A stretch of 64,000 nucleotides of DNA from DATDIC01 sp963764525 (GCA_963764525.1 CAVXTC010000005.1:124001-188000), one strand, 5' to 3'; shown: positions 36,647 to 45,808, counted from the stretch's first letter. The notes: generated by a model from the sequence alone, not told the origin. Program-made: numbers and translations.

Positions 36647-37247
36647 AGACCATCCCATTGTCAGGGCCGGCGTGCGCCGCCTGCTCCAAGACACCGATGG
36701 AGCTGAGGTATTCGAGGCCACCAATGCATCAGATGGTTTGCGGCTGATGCGCGAGCTCTCTCCCCAGGTTATCATTCTCGATCTGCGACTTCCTGACGCA
36801 AACGGTCTCGAACTTCTTAGTCCCCTGATGGCGTGCAATTCCCCCCCTAAGATCATCGTGTTCAGTATGTATGAAGATCCAGCGTTCGCCGCCCGCGCGC
36901 TGGAAGCGGGCGCCAAAGGATATATCACCAAGAATGACGACCCTGACGCGCTGGTGCAGGCTATCGGCACGGTTGGCGCCGGCGGCGTATTTCTGACCAC
37001 ATCAATGGCCGAGAAACTCACACTTCTGACGGCAAGGACCGGACATGATCCCCTGCACAATCTTTCAAGCCGAGAACGGGAAGTGCTCCGCCTGCTCGGT
37101 CAGGGTAAGACTCTGGTCGAGATCGCGGATCACCTGATGATCCATTATCGAACATCCGCCAACATCGCCGCCCAGATCAAGAACAAACTCAATATCAGCA
37201 GCACTCCCGCCCTGATTAAATGGGCTGTTGAGCATCAAACTCTATGA
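36627..37247 (+). CDS. LuxR/NarL-family response regulator
   Basis: A 206-residue regulator: receiver domain MRILLVEDHPIVRAGVRRLL with acidic pocket, IILDLRLPDANG with the phospho-Asp, and GAKGYITKND with the conserved Lys; then a GerE/LuxR helix-turn-helix LSSREREVLRLLGQGKTLVEIADHLMIHYRTSANIAAQIKNKL. The ATG at 36627 overlaps the kinase gene. A likely dimer binding inverted repeats; the candidate target is the repeat at 35044. Confidence 0.93.
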   Translation: MRILLVEDHPIVRAGVRRLLQDTDGAEVFEATNASDGLRLMRELSPQVIILDLRLPDANGLELLSPLMACNSPPKIIVFSMYEDPAFAARALEAGAKGYITKNDDPDALVQAIGTVGAGGVFLTTSMAEKLTLLTARTGHDPLHNLSSREREVLRLLGQGKTLVEIADHLMIHYRTSANIAAQIKNKLNISSTPALIKWAVEHQTL

Positions 37248-37479
37248 ACCGGGTTCCTTTAGGGGACACGGAAAGGGTGAAACCGGTTAACATAGTGAGG
37301 TGGCCCCGATCCATTGGACAGGACACGGGGTGAACTCAGAGGCCCCCACCGGTTGCAAATCCCCTACCCGTGCGAGGGAGCAGCGAAGCTTCGTAGCAGG
37401 TTCTACCCGTCGATCATAACCTTTTGCTGCTGTTGCGGTGCCTGTGGGGATGTGGGCAACGCGCTTGCGTTATCACATA

Positions 37480-37779
37480 TCACAGGCTGGCGCGGCCTCG
37501 AAAACTTGAATCCTCGAGCCAGGTTCTGATGGTGCGTTACGAGGACATGCTGCAGAGCCCGGAAGTCATCCGCGTCAGGATCGGCGAATTTCTTGGTCTC
37601 GGCAGGGCGCTGCCGGAACCATCGCAACTCGAGGCCCAGCTTTTCACGACGCATGCGACCAGCCAACGGCCGGAGGCTTCTGTGGGACGATGGAAACGGG
37701 AACTGCGGCCGGCGAGAATGACGCTTTTGTTGCCGAATTCGGAGAGTTCTTTTCGGCCTTTGGATATGAACCGCAATGA
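37480..37779 (+). pseudogene. C-terminal sulfotransferase remnant
   Basis: The frame VLMVRYEDMLQSPEVIRVRIGEFLGL followed by SVGRWKRELRPARMTLL is the last third of a sulfotransferase. Near 37728 it shifts by one base into EFGEFFSAFGYEPQ and a stop at 37779, the normal family ending. No PAPS loop or N-terminal half is present upstream, so it is a truncated relic. It lies at the edge of the lower-GC island and abuts selB. Confidence 0.65.
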
Positions 37780-37816
37780 AACCCTCCGTCAGGTGAACCA
37801 CCGGCGCGCCGCTGCA

Positions 37817-39715
37817 TCAGCGGACCGGTCCGTGCACTGACGCCCCGAACAGATCCAATCGCTCCGGGCGGACCCGCCGCACCTCGCCGGCCCGTCCTGT
37901 CAGCCCGGCACGGTCGAAGAATTCCAGCACCTGAACCGCCACCTTGCGGCCGTTGTCGAACCGGTCGCGGAACGTGGCGGCAGTCAGGCCCTCCGGACCG
38001 GCAGCCAGTTCAACCGCAACCGCAGCCATTGCGGCCACCGTCTCGCGTAGGAAGAAATGGTCCGGGGCCACCTCGATCAGCCGCCCCGCGCGCTGCAGCC
38101 GCTTCAATGTGGCGCGCATGACCGCTTCCGGCACCGCCAGCGCACCGGCAAGGTCGCGGGTGCGCGGCGGCCTATAAGGCTCGGCGGCGATCCGCTCGCG
38201 GGCTTCCGACCAGAGCCGCTCGTCCTGCTCCGACAGGTGTACGTGATGCGTCGGCAACCGCAGCCATGGCCCGTCCTGGGCAATGGCGCCGCGGTGGATC
38301 AGCGCGTCGAGCAAGGCCCGCACCGCCATGCCGGGCGGACGATCCGGCATTACCAGGCGCAGCCGCTCGGGCTGCAATCCCGGTTGGTCCGGTGCCGCCG
38401 CGTGATGCGCGGCCAGAGCCTCGATTACCGCGGTATCCAGCGCCTGCCGGGCGGCCGGCGAGATAGCGAGCGGCCCGAGCACCATCGCCGGGGCCGTGGC
38501 CAGGATCACGTCGCGCCGCGGCGCCGGCAGGTTCCGGGTCCGCGCATACGCCGCCAGATCCGTGAAACCAGGTGGCAGCGCGAGCAACCCAGCGAGGGCG
38601 CGTGCCGGATCGGGATCGTCCAGGGCGACCAGTTGGGCCAACCGTGCCGGCGTCCGTCGCCCGCGTGCCGGAGCGAACGGGTCAATCACTGTCCCGCCTC
38701 CGATCGTGCTCGCCGCGGCGGCGTCCCGCAGCACCACGCGATCACCGGCAAGCGCGCCGATCTCTCGGTCCAGCGTCAGGCGGACCAGCGCGACCTCGCC
38801 CGGTGTCAGCCGATCAACGTCCAGCGGCGTGATGCGGGCCAGCATATGCGCCGCACCGAGATGCAGATGCACATGGGTGTCCGGTCGCGGCGCAACCGCA
38901 TTCGCCAGCAGGCTCAAGCGGACATCGAGCCGGGTGGCGGGAGCATGCAGCTCAGGGTGCAGCACCCAGTCGCCTCGGGTCACCGTGTCTTTCGACAGCC
39001 GCGGTCCGGCGATATTGATCGCGACCCGCTGGCCGGCAACGGCCTCGGTCGCCGGCCGGCTTTGCGCGTGCAGGCCGCGAACCCGCAGCTCCAGGCCAGC
39101 CGGCGACAGCAGCAGCCGGTCATCCACCGCGATGCGGCCGGCGACCAGCGTGCCGGTGACGACAAGGCCCGTGCCCGTTAGCGTGAACGCGCGGTCCACC
39201 GCGAGCCGCGGATGCCCCGCCGCATCGCGCGCTCGTGGTCCCAGCGCGTGTAGTGCCGCCTGCAACGCCTGTATGCCCTGTCCGGTCACGGCCGAGACCG
39301 CCAGCACCGGCGCTTCAGCCAGCGCGCTTCCGGACAGCAGGGCGTGCGCCTCCGCGGTCACCCCGGAAACCCGGTCCGGCGCGAGATCGGCCTTGGTGAT
39401 CGCCACCACGCCGCGATCGATGCCCAGCAGGTCCAGGATCGCGGCATGTTCCGTTGTCTGCGGCATCACTCCGTCATCAGCGGCGATCACCAGCAGCGCC
39501 GCGTCGATCCCGGAGGCGCCGGCCAGCATCGTGTGCACCAGCCGCTCATGGCCGGGCACATCGACGAACCCGAGCCGTTCGGTATAGGCGTAGCCGAGGT
39601 CGAGCGTGATGCCGCGCCGCTTCTCCTCTGGCAGGCGGTCGGCATCGATGCCGGTCAACGCCTTGACCAGCGCGGTCTTGCCGTGATCGACGTGGCCGGC
39701 GGTGGAGATCAGCAT
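37817..39715 (-). CDS. selB: Selenocysteine-specific elongation factor SelB
   Basis: A 632-residue SelB that delivers Sec-tRNA to UGA codons next to a SECIS element. G1 is GHVDHGKTALVKALTG; LPEEKRRGITLDLGYA, VDVPGHERLVHTMLAG and VVAITKADL complete the GTPase; EF-Tu-like domains II/III follow, then C-terminal winged helices (RTRDLAGALAVPEAVMRATLKRLQRAG and onward). Its ATG (39715-39713) overlaps the start of the divergent gtrA-like gene. No selA, selC, selD or selenoprotein gene was seen in the window. Confidence 0.95.
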   Translation of the reverse strand: MLISTAGHVDHGKTALVKALTGIDADRLPEEKRRGITLDLGYAYTERLGFVDVPGHERLVHTMLAGASGIDAALLVIAADDGVMPQTTEHAAILDLLGIDRGVVAITKADLAPDRVSGVTAEAHALLSGSALAEAPVLAVSAVTGQGIQALQAALHALGPRARDAAGHPRLAVDRAFTLTGTGLVVTGTLVAGRIAVDDRLLLSPAGLELRVRGLHAQSRPATEAVAGQRVAINIAGPRLSKDTVTRGDWVLHPELHAPATRLDVRLSLLANAVAPRPDTHVHLHLGAAHMLARITPLDVDRLTPGEVALVRLTLDREIGALAGDRVVLRDAAAASTIGGGTVIDPFAPARGRRTPARLAQLVALDDPDPARALAGLLALPPGFTDLAAYARTRNLPAPRRDVILATAPAMVLGPLAISPAARQALDTAVIEALAAHHAAAPDQPGLQPERLRLVMPDRPPGMAVRALLDALIHRGAIAQDGPWLRLPTHHVHLSEQDERLWSEARERIAAEPYRPPRTRDLAGALAVPEAVMRATLKRLQRAGRLIEVAPDHFFLRETVAAMAAVAVELAAGPEGLTAATFRDRFDNGRKVAVQVLEFFDRAGLTGRAGEVRRVRPERLDLFGASVHGPVR

Positions 39716-40148
39716 GTCGGATGAGCTTCAGGTGATCGGGACGAAATCGGTGCGGGCGGTCGATCCCACCAATGTGGCGCAGTTCCTGAAATTCGCCACC
39801 GTCGGCACCTTCGGGTTCCTGGCCGACACGGCGGTGGTGTACGCGCTGCGCGGCGCGCTGGGGCTTTATGCCGCGGGGATGGTTTCGTACCTGCTGGTTG
39901 CAAGCATCAATTGGGCGCTCAACCGGGCCTGGACGTTTCGCGGTCAGGGCAGCGGGCCGGCACACCGGCAGTGGGCGCGGTTCATGGGCGCCAACCTGCT
40001 GGGCCTGGTGCTGAATCGCGGCACCTATGCGGCATTGGTTGCAACTGTACCGCTCTGCGCGGCACAGCCGGTGTTCGCCGTGGCAGCCGGTTCGGTGGCC
40101 GGGATGATGGTGAACTTCACATTGTCTCGCCAGGTGGTATTTCGCTAA
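39714..40148 (+). CDS. GtrA-family membrane protein
   Basis: A 144-residue GtrA/DPMS-like protein with four TM helices: FLKFATVGTFGFLADTAVVYAL, YAAGMVSYLLVASINWALNRAWTF, FMGANLLGLVLNRGTYAAL and PVFAVAAGSVAGMMVNFTLSRQVVF. The F..VG..G...D and NW..NR.WTF motifs are diagnostic. It is thought to move lipid-linked sugars across the membrane. The ATG at 39714 overlaps the selB start; a later GTG at ~39732 would avoid this. It leads a glycan gene block. Confidence 0.88.
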   Translation: MSDELQVIGTKSVRAVDPTNVAQFLKFATVGTFGFLADTAVVYALRGALGLYAAGMVSYLLVASINWALNRAWTFRGQGSGPAHRQWARFMGANLLGLVLNRGTYAALVATVPLCAAQPVFAVAAGSVAGMMVNFTLSRQVVFR

Positions 40149-40277
40149 ATTTGTAATCGAGTTCCACGATTTGTTCGCTTGATTTGCCGATGGAAGTATT
40201 GAGCTCGCGGTTATTAACTATCGGGTGAGCATTTCCCTACAGAGTTGTGCGCCGAACCAAGCATTGGCGGCGGGCGC

Positions 40278-41004
40278 ATGTTCGGCACAGGCAATGAGGC
40301 GATCGGTGGATTCTATCCGACAGGCGGCGGCGCGGCGACGCCGGGCCGGGCATTTCCGGCGCGGCGCACGACCCGGCTGCCAAATCCGGCACTTCCCGGC
40401 TGGGCGGCCTCCGTCAAGCGGCTGGAGGATATCGTTATCGCTCTGCTGCTGCTTCCCCTCCTGCTGCTGATCATGCTGCCTGTTGCCGTGTGGATCCGGC
40501 TTGATAGCCCGGGACCGGCGCTGTTTCGTCAGCGGCGCATCGGCTTTGCCGGCTGCGAGTTCCATGTGTTGAAATTTCGCACTATGCACGTCGTCTGCGC
40601 CGAGGCTGAAGCGCTGCGCCAGGCCACGCGCGGATGATCCCCGCGTGACGCGCGCCGGCGCTTGGCTGCGGCGCTTTTCGCTGGACGAGTTGCCACAGAT
40701 CATCAACGTGCTGCGCGGCGAGATGTCGCTGGTCGGGCCGCGGCCGCACGCACCCGGGACCTGTGCCGCCGGCCGTCCGTTCGAGCAGGTGGTGGCCGTC
40801 TATCCGGCGCGCCACCGTGTGCTGCCCGGCATCACCGGACTGGCCCAGGTGCGCGGCTGGCGCGGTGAGACGGAGACGGAAGAAAAGCTGGTCCGCCGCG
40901 TGCAATCCGACCTCGAATACATCGAGAGCTGGTCGTTGTGGCTCGACCTGAAAATCCTTGCGCAAACGCCGCAGGCGCTGGCCGCCGCCCGGAACGCGTA
41001 CTGA
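40278..41004 (+). CDS. Bacterial sugar transferase (WcaJ/ExoY-like), one frameshift
   Basis: Frames 40278-40637 and ~40636-41004 form a ~242-residue initiating polyprenyl-phosphate sugar-phosphotransferase. KRLEDIVIALLLLPLLLLIMLPVAVWIRLDSPGP is the reentrant membrane helix; LFRQRRIGFAGCEFHVLKFRTM, then after the break DDPRVTRAGAWLRRFSLDELPQIINVLRGEMSLVGPRPH, are the catalytic motifs. The shift is a single base in CGCGCGGA at ~40636. It would attach the first sugar to undecaprenyl phosphate. Confidence 0.87.
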
Positions 41005-41010
41005 ACCGCA

Positions 41011-42006
41011 ATGCCGGCGCTACTCGATTTCCGCCGCCCGCCGGTTGTCGCGCTACGGCGCGACCGCGACCGGCTGTTCGTCGGGCTGCGCGTGGCGGTG
41101 TTGATCCCGTGCTTCAACGAGGAAACGGCGGTAGCGCGTGTAGTGGCGGATTTTCGCGTGAGCCTGCCGGCAGCGACGATCTATGTATATGACAACAACT
41201 CACGCGACCGCACGGCGGCGGTGGCGGGCGCGGCGGGCGCCCTGGTGCGCAACGAGCGGTTGCAGGGTAAGGGCCACGTGGTGCGCCGCATGTTCGCCGA
41301 CATCGAGGCCGACGTGTTCGTGCTGGTCGATGGCGACGACACCTACGAGGCCAATGCCGCGCCGGATATGGTGCGGATGCTGGTCGAGCAGCAGCTCGAC
41401 ATGGTTACCGCCGCACGCGAAACCGAAACGCAGGACGCCTTCCGCCGGGGCCATCGCATGGGCAACGCGATGCTGTCGGGGATGGTGCGCTGGATTTTCG
41501 GCAACCAGGTCAGCGACGTGCTGTCCGGCTATCGCGCCTTCAGCCGGCGGTTCGTGAAGTCGTTTCCGGCGCTCGCCGCCGGGTTTGAGACCGAGACGGA
41601 ATTCACGGTTCACGCGCTGGAACTCAGGATGCCGATCGGTGAGACGCCGACACGCTATCGCGCACGGCCGTCCGGTTCGCAGTCGAAATTGCGCACGTGG
41701 TCCGACGGGCTGCGGATCCTGCGCACCATCGTCGTGCTGGTGAAGGAGGAACGGCCATTGCAGTTCTTTGCTTTGGCCGGGGCGTTACTGCTGACCGCCG
41801 GCGCCGGCGCCGGATTGCCGGTGGTGCTGGAGTTTCTGTCCAACGGCCTGGTGCCGCGATTGCCGACCGCGGTGCTGGCGACCGGGATCGTGGTGCTGGC
41901 GTTTCTGTCCTTCGCCTGCGGGCTGATCCTGGATTCCGTGGCGCGTGGGCGGAAGGAGATCAAGCGGCTGGCCTATCTCGCGGTACCGGCGGTGCGGGTT
42001 TCGTGA
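41011..42006 (+). CDS. Glycosyltransferase family 2 with C-terminal membrane helices
   Basis: A 331-residue GT2 protein of dolichol-phosphate-mannose synthase type: VAVLIPCFNEETAVARVV, YVYDNNSRDRTAAVAG, VFVLVDGDDTYEANAAPDMVRML (DXD-type), VSDVLSGYRAFSRRFVKSFP, GFETETEFTVHALEL. Two C-terminal TM spans follow (FALAGALLLTAGAGAGLPVVLEF and VLATGIVVLAFLSFACGLIL). It starts 7 bp after the sugar-transferase stop and overlaps the next GT2 by the GTGA junction. Confidence 0.88.
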   Translation: MPALLDFRRPPVVALRRDRDRLFVGLRVAVLIPCFNEETAVARVVADFRVSLPAATIYVYDNNSRDRTAAVAGAAGALVRNERLQGKGHVVRRMFADIEADVFVLVDGDDTYEANAAPDMVRMLVEQQLDMVTAARETETQDAFRRGHRMGNAMLSGMVRWIFGNQVSDVLSGYRAFSRRFVKSFPALAAGFETETEFTVHALELRMPIGETPTRYRARPSGSQSKLRTWSDGLRILRTIVVLVKEERPLQFFALAGALLLTAGAGAGLPVVLEFLSNGLVPRLPTAVLATGIVVLAFLSFACGLILDSVARGRKEIKRLAYLAVPAVRVS

Positions 42007-42977
42007 CCGTGCGTCACGTCGCCGGGGCGGCAGGGCCGCCGGACGCGAAGTACGATGCCGACGTGGTGATCCTTGCGCTGGATCGGGCCTCGGAAACCGA
42101 GGCGGCGATCGCTTCGGCATTGGCGCAGCAAGGTGTGGCGCGACATCTGTTCGTGGTGGACCAGGGTTCGGCGCCGCAGACGCTGGCGCGGCTGGCGCGG
42201 GCGGTTGACGTGCGTCGCGAGGCGACGCTGGTTTCGTTGGGGTGCAATCGCGGTGTGGCGGAAGGACGCAACGCGGGAGCCGCGCTGGGGCATGGGCGGG
42301 TGATCGTCGGGCTGGACAACGACGCGGAGTTCGCCGACTCGACAACGCTGATGCGGGCGGTGGCGGTTTTGGATGCGTCGCCGGACGCGGCGGCGCTCGG
42401 GTTCCGCATAGTGGAGCACGGGAGCGGGCGGGATGATCTGTCGTCCTGGGGGTATCCGCTGGCGCTGCTGCCGGGAGCGGGTGCGGCTTTTGATGCGGTC
42501 ACGTTCGTCGGTGCCGGGCATGCCATCCGCCGCACCGCCTGGGATGCTGCCGGGAGGTATGATCCGGCATTGTTCTTCTGTTGGGAAGAGTACGACTTCT
42601 GCCTGCGCGCGATCAATCAGGGGTGGCGCGTGCGTTACCGTGGCGACATCGTGGTGCGGCACAAGGTGAGCGCCGAGCGGCGAGTGGCGTGGTCCGGGGA
42701 TCGGTGGTTTTATTTCGTCCGCAACCGGCTGTATATCGAGCGAAAATGGGGCGCGTCGTGGCTGGCGCTGGCACCGCGGATTGGCGGATACGCGGCCAAT
42801 GGGATCCGCAATGGGCGGTTTCATGCGACTCTTCGCGCTGTTGCCGCTGCCGCAGCGCTGTCACGTCCGGCGCATGTGCAGGACCTGTCCGGTACCGCAC
42901 GCGACTACCTCAGGCGCCATGATTTGGCACATCGGGGGTCGATGCTGCTGCGCCTTCGGCACGAAGTGCTTCAGTGA
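42003..42977 (+). CDS. Glycosyltransferase family 2 (rhamnosyltransferase-like)
   Basis: A 324-residue soluble GT2, starting at GTG 42003, which overlaps the preceding stop (GTGA). DVVILALDRASETEAAIASALAQ, LFVVDQGSAPQTLARLARA, LGCNRGVAEGRNAGAALGHGRVIVGLDNDAEF (DxD) and DPALFFCWEEYDFCLRAINQGWRVRYRGDIVVRHKVS are the family motifs. It is the last gene of the gtrA-sugar transferase-GT2-GT2 block. Confidence 0.87.
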   Translation: MTVRHVAGAAGPPDAKYDADVVILALDRASETEAAIASALAQQGVARHLFVVDQGSAPQTLARLARAVDVRREATLVSLGCNRGVAEGRNAGAALGHGRVIVGLDNDAEFADSTTLMRAVAVLDASPDAAALGFRIVEHGSGRDDLSSWGYPLALLPGAGAAFDAVTFVGAGHAIRRTAWDAAGRYDPALFFCWEEYDFCLRAINQGWRVRYRGDIVVRHKVSAERRVAWSGDRWFYFVRNRLYIERKWGASWLALAPRIGGYAANGIRNGRFHATLRAVAAAAALSRPAHVQDLSGTARDYLRRHDLAHRGSMLLRLRHEVLQ

Positions 42978-43026
42978 TCCGGCGACACGAAAAGGAGGAC
43001 AACGCTGCGGACGTGACCGCGCGTTG

Positions 43027-44751
43027 TTACCACCCCACCGCATAGGCGGTCCTCCGCGGATCGGCTCCGGCCCATTTTACCCCGCTCCGCAGGTCCGACA
43101 AAATCATGCACACGGAGCCAGCGAGATACTTCCGGGCCGGCCATACCTCCATCCCGTGCCCGAGGGCCGCCAGCGCGCTGATCACATCCTCTCCCACATC
43201 GGCCTCCACGTTCAGCCGCCCCGGATAATATGCGTGCGGCAGCGCCGATTGCGGCCAGGACGCGCTCGCCGCACGCGGCGCCTCGACGGCGGATTGCGGG
43301 TCCATCTCGAACACCGCCACGTTCAGGAGCGTCTGCAGCATGGCCTGCCCGAGCACCTCGCTGCCCGGTGAACCGAACGGCATGATCCATTCGCCCGGCC
43401 GGATGGCAATCGCCGGATTGGCTGACATGCGCGGCCGGCGGCCGGGACCGACACGGCCCGGGTGGTCCGCGGCGGTGTAGCCACGCGAACCCCACATCGA
43501 AGGCAAGATGCCCGTGCCCGGCACAACCGGTCCGCCAATGGTGCCGTCGCTCGGGGTGGCCGCGAACACGTTGCCATGCCGGTCGGCGACACACAGGAAT
43601 GACGTGGCCGGTCGCTCGCGCCCGGGTTCGTCGGCCGCCGATGGGTCCGGTCGCCACGGCCTGGCTGCACGCCCGGCGGGCGGCATCGCCGGTGACGCGG
43701 CGCGTGGATCCAGTGTCGCCCGCCGCTCCGCGGCATACTGCTTCGACAGCAGCATCGGCAATGGCACGTCTTCGAAATCCGGATCGCCGAACCAGGCTTC
43801 GCGATCGGCGGCAGCAAGCTTCAGCGCCTCGATCACCGCATGGATGTAGCCGACGGAATTGTGCCCCAGTGCGCGCAATTCGAGCGGCTCGAGGATATTC
43901 AGCGCCTCCAGCAGCATTGGCCCCTGCGACCAGGCGCCGCACGCGTATATGTCGATACCCCGAAAGTTCGTGCGGCAGGGCGGTTCGAACCTCGCCTCGA
44001 ACTCCGCCAGATCGGCCGCCGTCAACCAGCCGCCGTTCTCGCGCTGGTGGCGCGTGATGGCGCTGGCGATGTCGCCGCGATAGAATGCATCGTGCGCGGC
44101 GCGCAGACCGGCCTGGCGCCCGTCCGACGTCCGAGCGCGTTCGGCATCCGCCATGTATTGCAGGGTGCGGGCAAGGTCGGCCTGGACGAAAGTCTCGCCC
44201 ACCGACGGCACCCGCCCGCCCGGCAGGAATATCGCCGCGGTATCCGGCCATTGGCGAATCTCGTCCTGTCTCGCCGCCAATATCTCGGCCAGGAACGGAT
44301 AGGTCGGAAACCCGTCGCGTGCGAAGCGGATTGCCGCGGCGGCGACCTCGCTGAACGACATCGTGCCGTACCGCGCCAGCGCAGCGATCCAGTTGGCGGG
44401 AGCGGCCGGAACAACCGTGTGCAGGATGCCGTCCGGGATGCGCCCGCTGTGATGGGTGCGGAAATACTCGGCGCTGGCTGCCTTGGGCCAAGGGCCGACG
44501 CCGCTGATCACCACTGGTTCTTCGTGGCCGGCAAGATAAATCATGATTGGCGCAACGCCGCCGAAGCCGACGAACTGGCTCTCCAGCACGTCGATCGCGA
44601 GACCGGTGGCCACACCTGCATCGATCGCGTTGCCACCGGCTTCCAGCACCTGGAAACCGGCTTGGGAAGCCCAGTAATGGCCGGACGCAACAACATGCTG
44701 CCGTGCCATCACGTTTGGACGCCGCGGGCGATCGGGCGATGGCATCATCAA
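43027..44751 (-). CDS. ggt: Gamma-glutamyltransferase-like Ntn hydrolase
   Basis: A 574-residue Ggt-family protein. It has AGGNAIDAGVATGLAIDVLES, the autoprocessing Thr in RPATSFLCVADRHGN (Thr383), GTGILPSMWGSRG, and MPFGSPGSEVLGQAMLQTLLNVAVF. No signal peptide is seen, unlike periplasmic Ggt, so it is probably a cytoplasmic member acting on gamma-glutamyl or other amide substrates. The loop before Thr383 (AASPAMPPAGRAARPWRPDPSAADEPG) is Pro/Ala-rich. Its ATG overlaps the stop of the citE-like gene by 4 bp (ATGA). Confidence 0.88.
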   Translation of the reverse strand: MMMPSPDRPRRPNVMARQHVVASGHYWASQAGFQVLEAGGNAIDAGVATGLAIDVLESQFVGFGGVAPIMIYLAGHEEPVVISGVGPWPKAASAEYFRTHHSGRIPDGILHTVVPAAPANWIAALARYGTMSFSEVAAAAIRFARDGFPTYPFLAEILAARQDEIRQWPDTAAIFLPGGRVPSVGETFVQADLARTLQYMADAERARTSDGRQAGLRAAHDAFYRGDIASAITRHQRENGGWLTAADLAEFEARFEPPCRTNFRGIDIYACGAWSQGPMLLEALNILEPLELRALGHNSVGYIHAVIEALKLAAADREAWFGDPDFEDVPLPMLLSKQYAAERRATLDPRAASPAMPPAGRAARPWRPDPSAADEPGRERPATSFLCVADRHGNVFAATPSDGTIGGPVVPGTGILPSMWGSRGYTAADHPGRVGPGRRPRMSANPAIAIRPGEWIMPFGSPGSEVLGQAMLQTLLNVAVFEMDPQSAVEAPRAASASWPQSALPHAYYPGRLNVEADVGEDVISALAALGHGMEVWPARKYLAGSVCMILSDLRSGVKWAGADPRRTAYAVGW

Positions 44752-45644
44752 ATCGCTCCTGTATAGCGGCGGCGGATGGCGGCCGCCCGTTCCAGCACGT
44801 GTTTCGCCCGTTCTACGACCGGGATGTCGATCATCTTGCCCTCGAACTCCACCGCCCCGGTGCCGGCGGCGAGCGCCGCATCGTAGGCGGCGACCATCCG
44901 TTCGGCGTGGTCGAGTTCGGCGGCGGTGGGTGAGAATTCCTCGTTCAACACCGGCACCTGCAATGGGTGGATGCCGGACGCGCCGACAAACCCCAGCCGG
45001 CGAGACCGCCGCACGATCGCCCGGAATGCCTCCTGGTCCTTGTAGTCAGCCACCGTGCCGACGAACCCCAATGGCAGGATGCCGGCGGCACGGGCAGCGA
45101 AAATCGTGTGCTGCTTGGGATAGAACAATCCCTCCGGCTCCGGCAGCATGCCGACCGAAAGCGCGAAATCCTCCGCCCCGAGACTGATCGCCACCACGCG
45201 CCGATGCGACCGCGCAATCGCCTCCATGCGGAAGAAACCGGTGGCGGTTTCAACCAGAACGACGAAGCCGATGCCGTCGGCCGGCAGGCCGCGTTCGAAT
45301 TCCAGCTCGTCCACGATCTCGGCGACCGCCTGCACGTGCTCGGCGGTATCGACCTTGGTGAGCATCAGGGCCGCGACGCCCGGAACCACCGCGGCTTCCA
45401 GGTCACGCACCAGCAGTCGCCAGGGTCGGTTCAGCCGCACCAGCACGTCGGCACCGCGTCGTGCCACGTGCGGGATGGCGTCGGGCAGAAGCGTCCGGGC
45501 CCGTTCCTTGGCGCTGGGGGCAACCGAATCCTCCAGGTCCAGGATGATCGCATCCGCCCCCCGATCGGCCGCGGTGCTCACGAATCGCTCTACCGTAACG
45601 GGCACGAACAGCATGGAGCGCCAAACGGGAAGGTTGCGTTGCAT
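44748..45644 (-). CDS. HpcH/HpaI aldolase / citrate lyase beta-like protein (CitE family)
   Basis: A 298-residue CitE-like TIM-barrel lyase: WRSMLFVPVTVERFVSTAADRGADAIILDLEDSVAPSAKERARTLL, VLVRLNRPW, ALMLTKVDTAEHVQAV, VLVETATGFFRMEAIA, AISLGAEDFALSVGM, ASGIHPLQVPVLNEEFSP. This matches L-malyl/citramalyl-CoA lyase-like proteins that cleave or form C-C bonds on acyl-CoA. It is upstream of and coupled to ggt. The start at 45644 (MQRNLPVWRSMLFVP) is used; the ~84 codons upstream in frame lack family likeness. Confidence 0.87.
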   Translation of the reverse strand: MQRNLPVWRSMLFVPVTVERFVSTAADRGADAIILDLEDSVAPSAKERARTLLPDAIPHVARRGADVLVRLNRPWRLLVRDLEAAVVPGVAALMLTKVDTAEHVQAVAEIVDELEFERGLPADGIGFVVLVETATGFFRMEAIARSHRRVVAISLGAEDFALSVGMLPEPEGLFYPKQHTIFAARAAGILPLGFVGTVADYKDQEAFRAIVRRSRRLGFVGASGIHPLQVPVLNEEFSPTAAELDHAERMVAAYDAALAAGTGAVEFEGKMIDIPVVERAKHVLERAAAIRRRYTGAI

Positions 45645-45808
45645 GGATGGTCCCCGGTCAGAGCACGGCCGCCGAACGCCGGCGGCGATGGCGAACAGCA
45701 TGGCATAGTCGCCGCCGCCACGGGAGAACAGGAACGAGTGCAGATGCGCGGGCCGGCGAGAAGCACCGAGGGCGGGTCGGAGCCATGCTCCGGACGGAGG
45801 TTGCGCCG
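45645..45808 (-). other. Short stretch with gene-like residues but no intact frame
   Basis: Minus-strand translation gives HGSDPPSVLLAGP in one frame and HLHSFLFSRGGGDYAMLFAIAAGV in the next. These could be neighbouring pieces of one decayed or frameshifted gene end. No family was recognised. Confidence 0.25.

Noticed and set aside
37258..37480. Possible insertion-sequence end (TGAGGTGGCCCCGATCCATTGGACA at about 37295-37320)
   Set aside because: It looks like a transposon terminus at first sight, but no transposase fragment, matching inverted end or target duplication could be found nearby.
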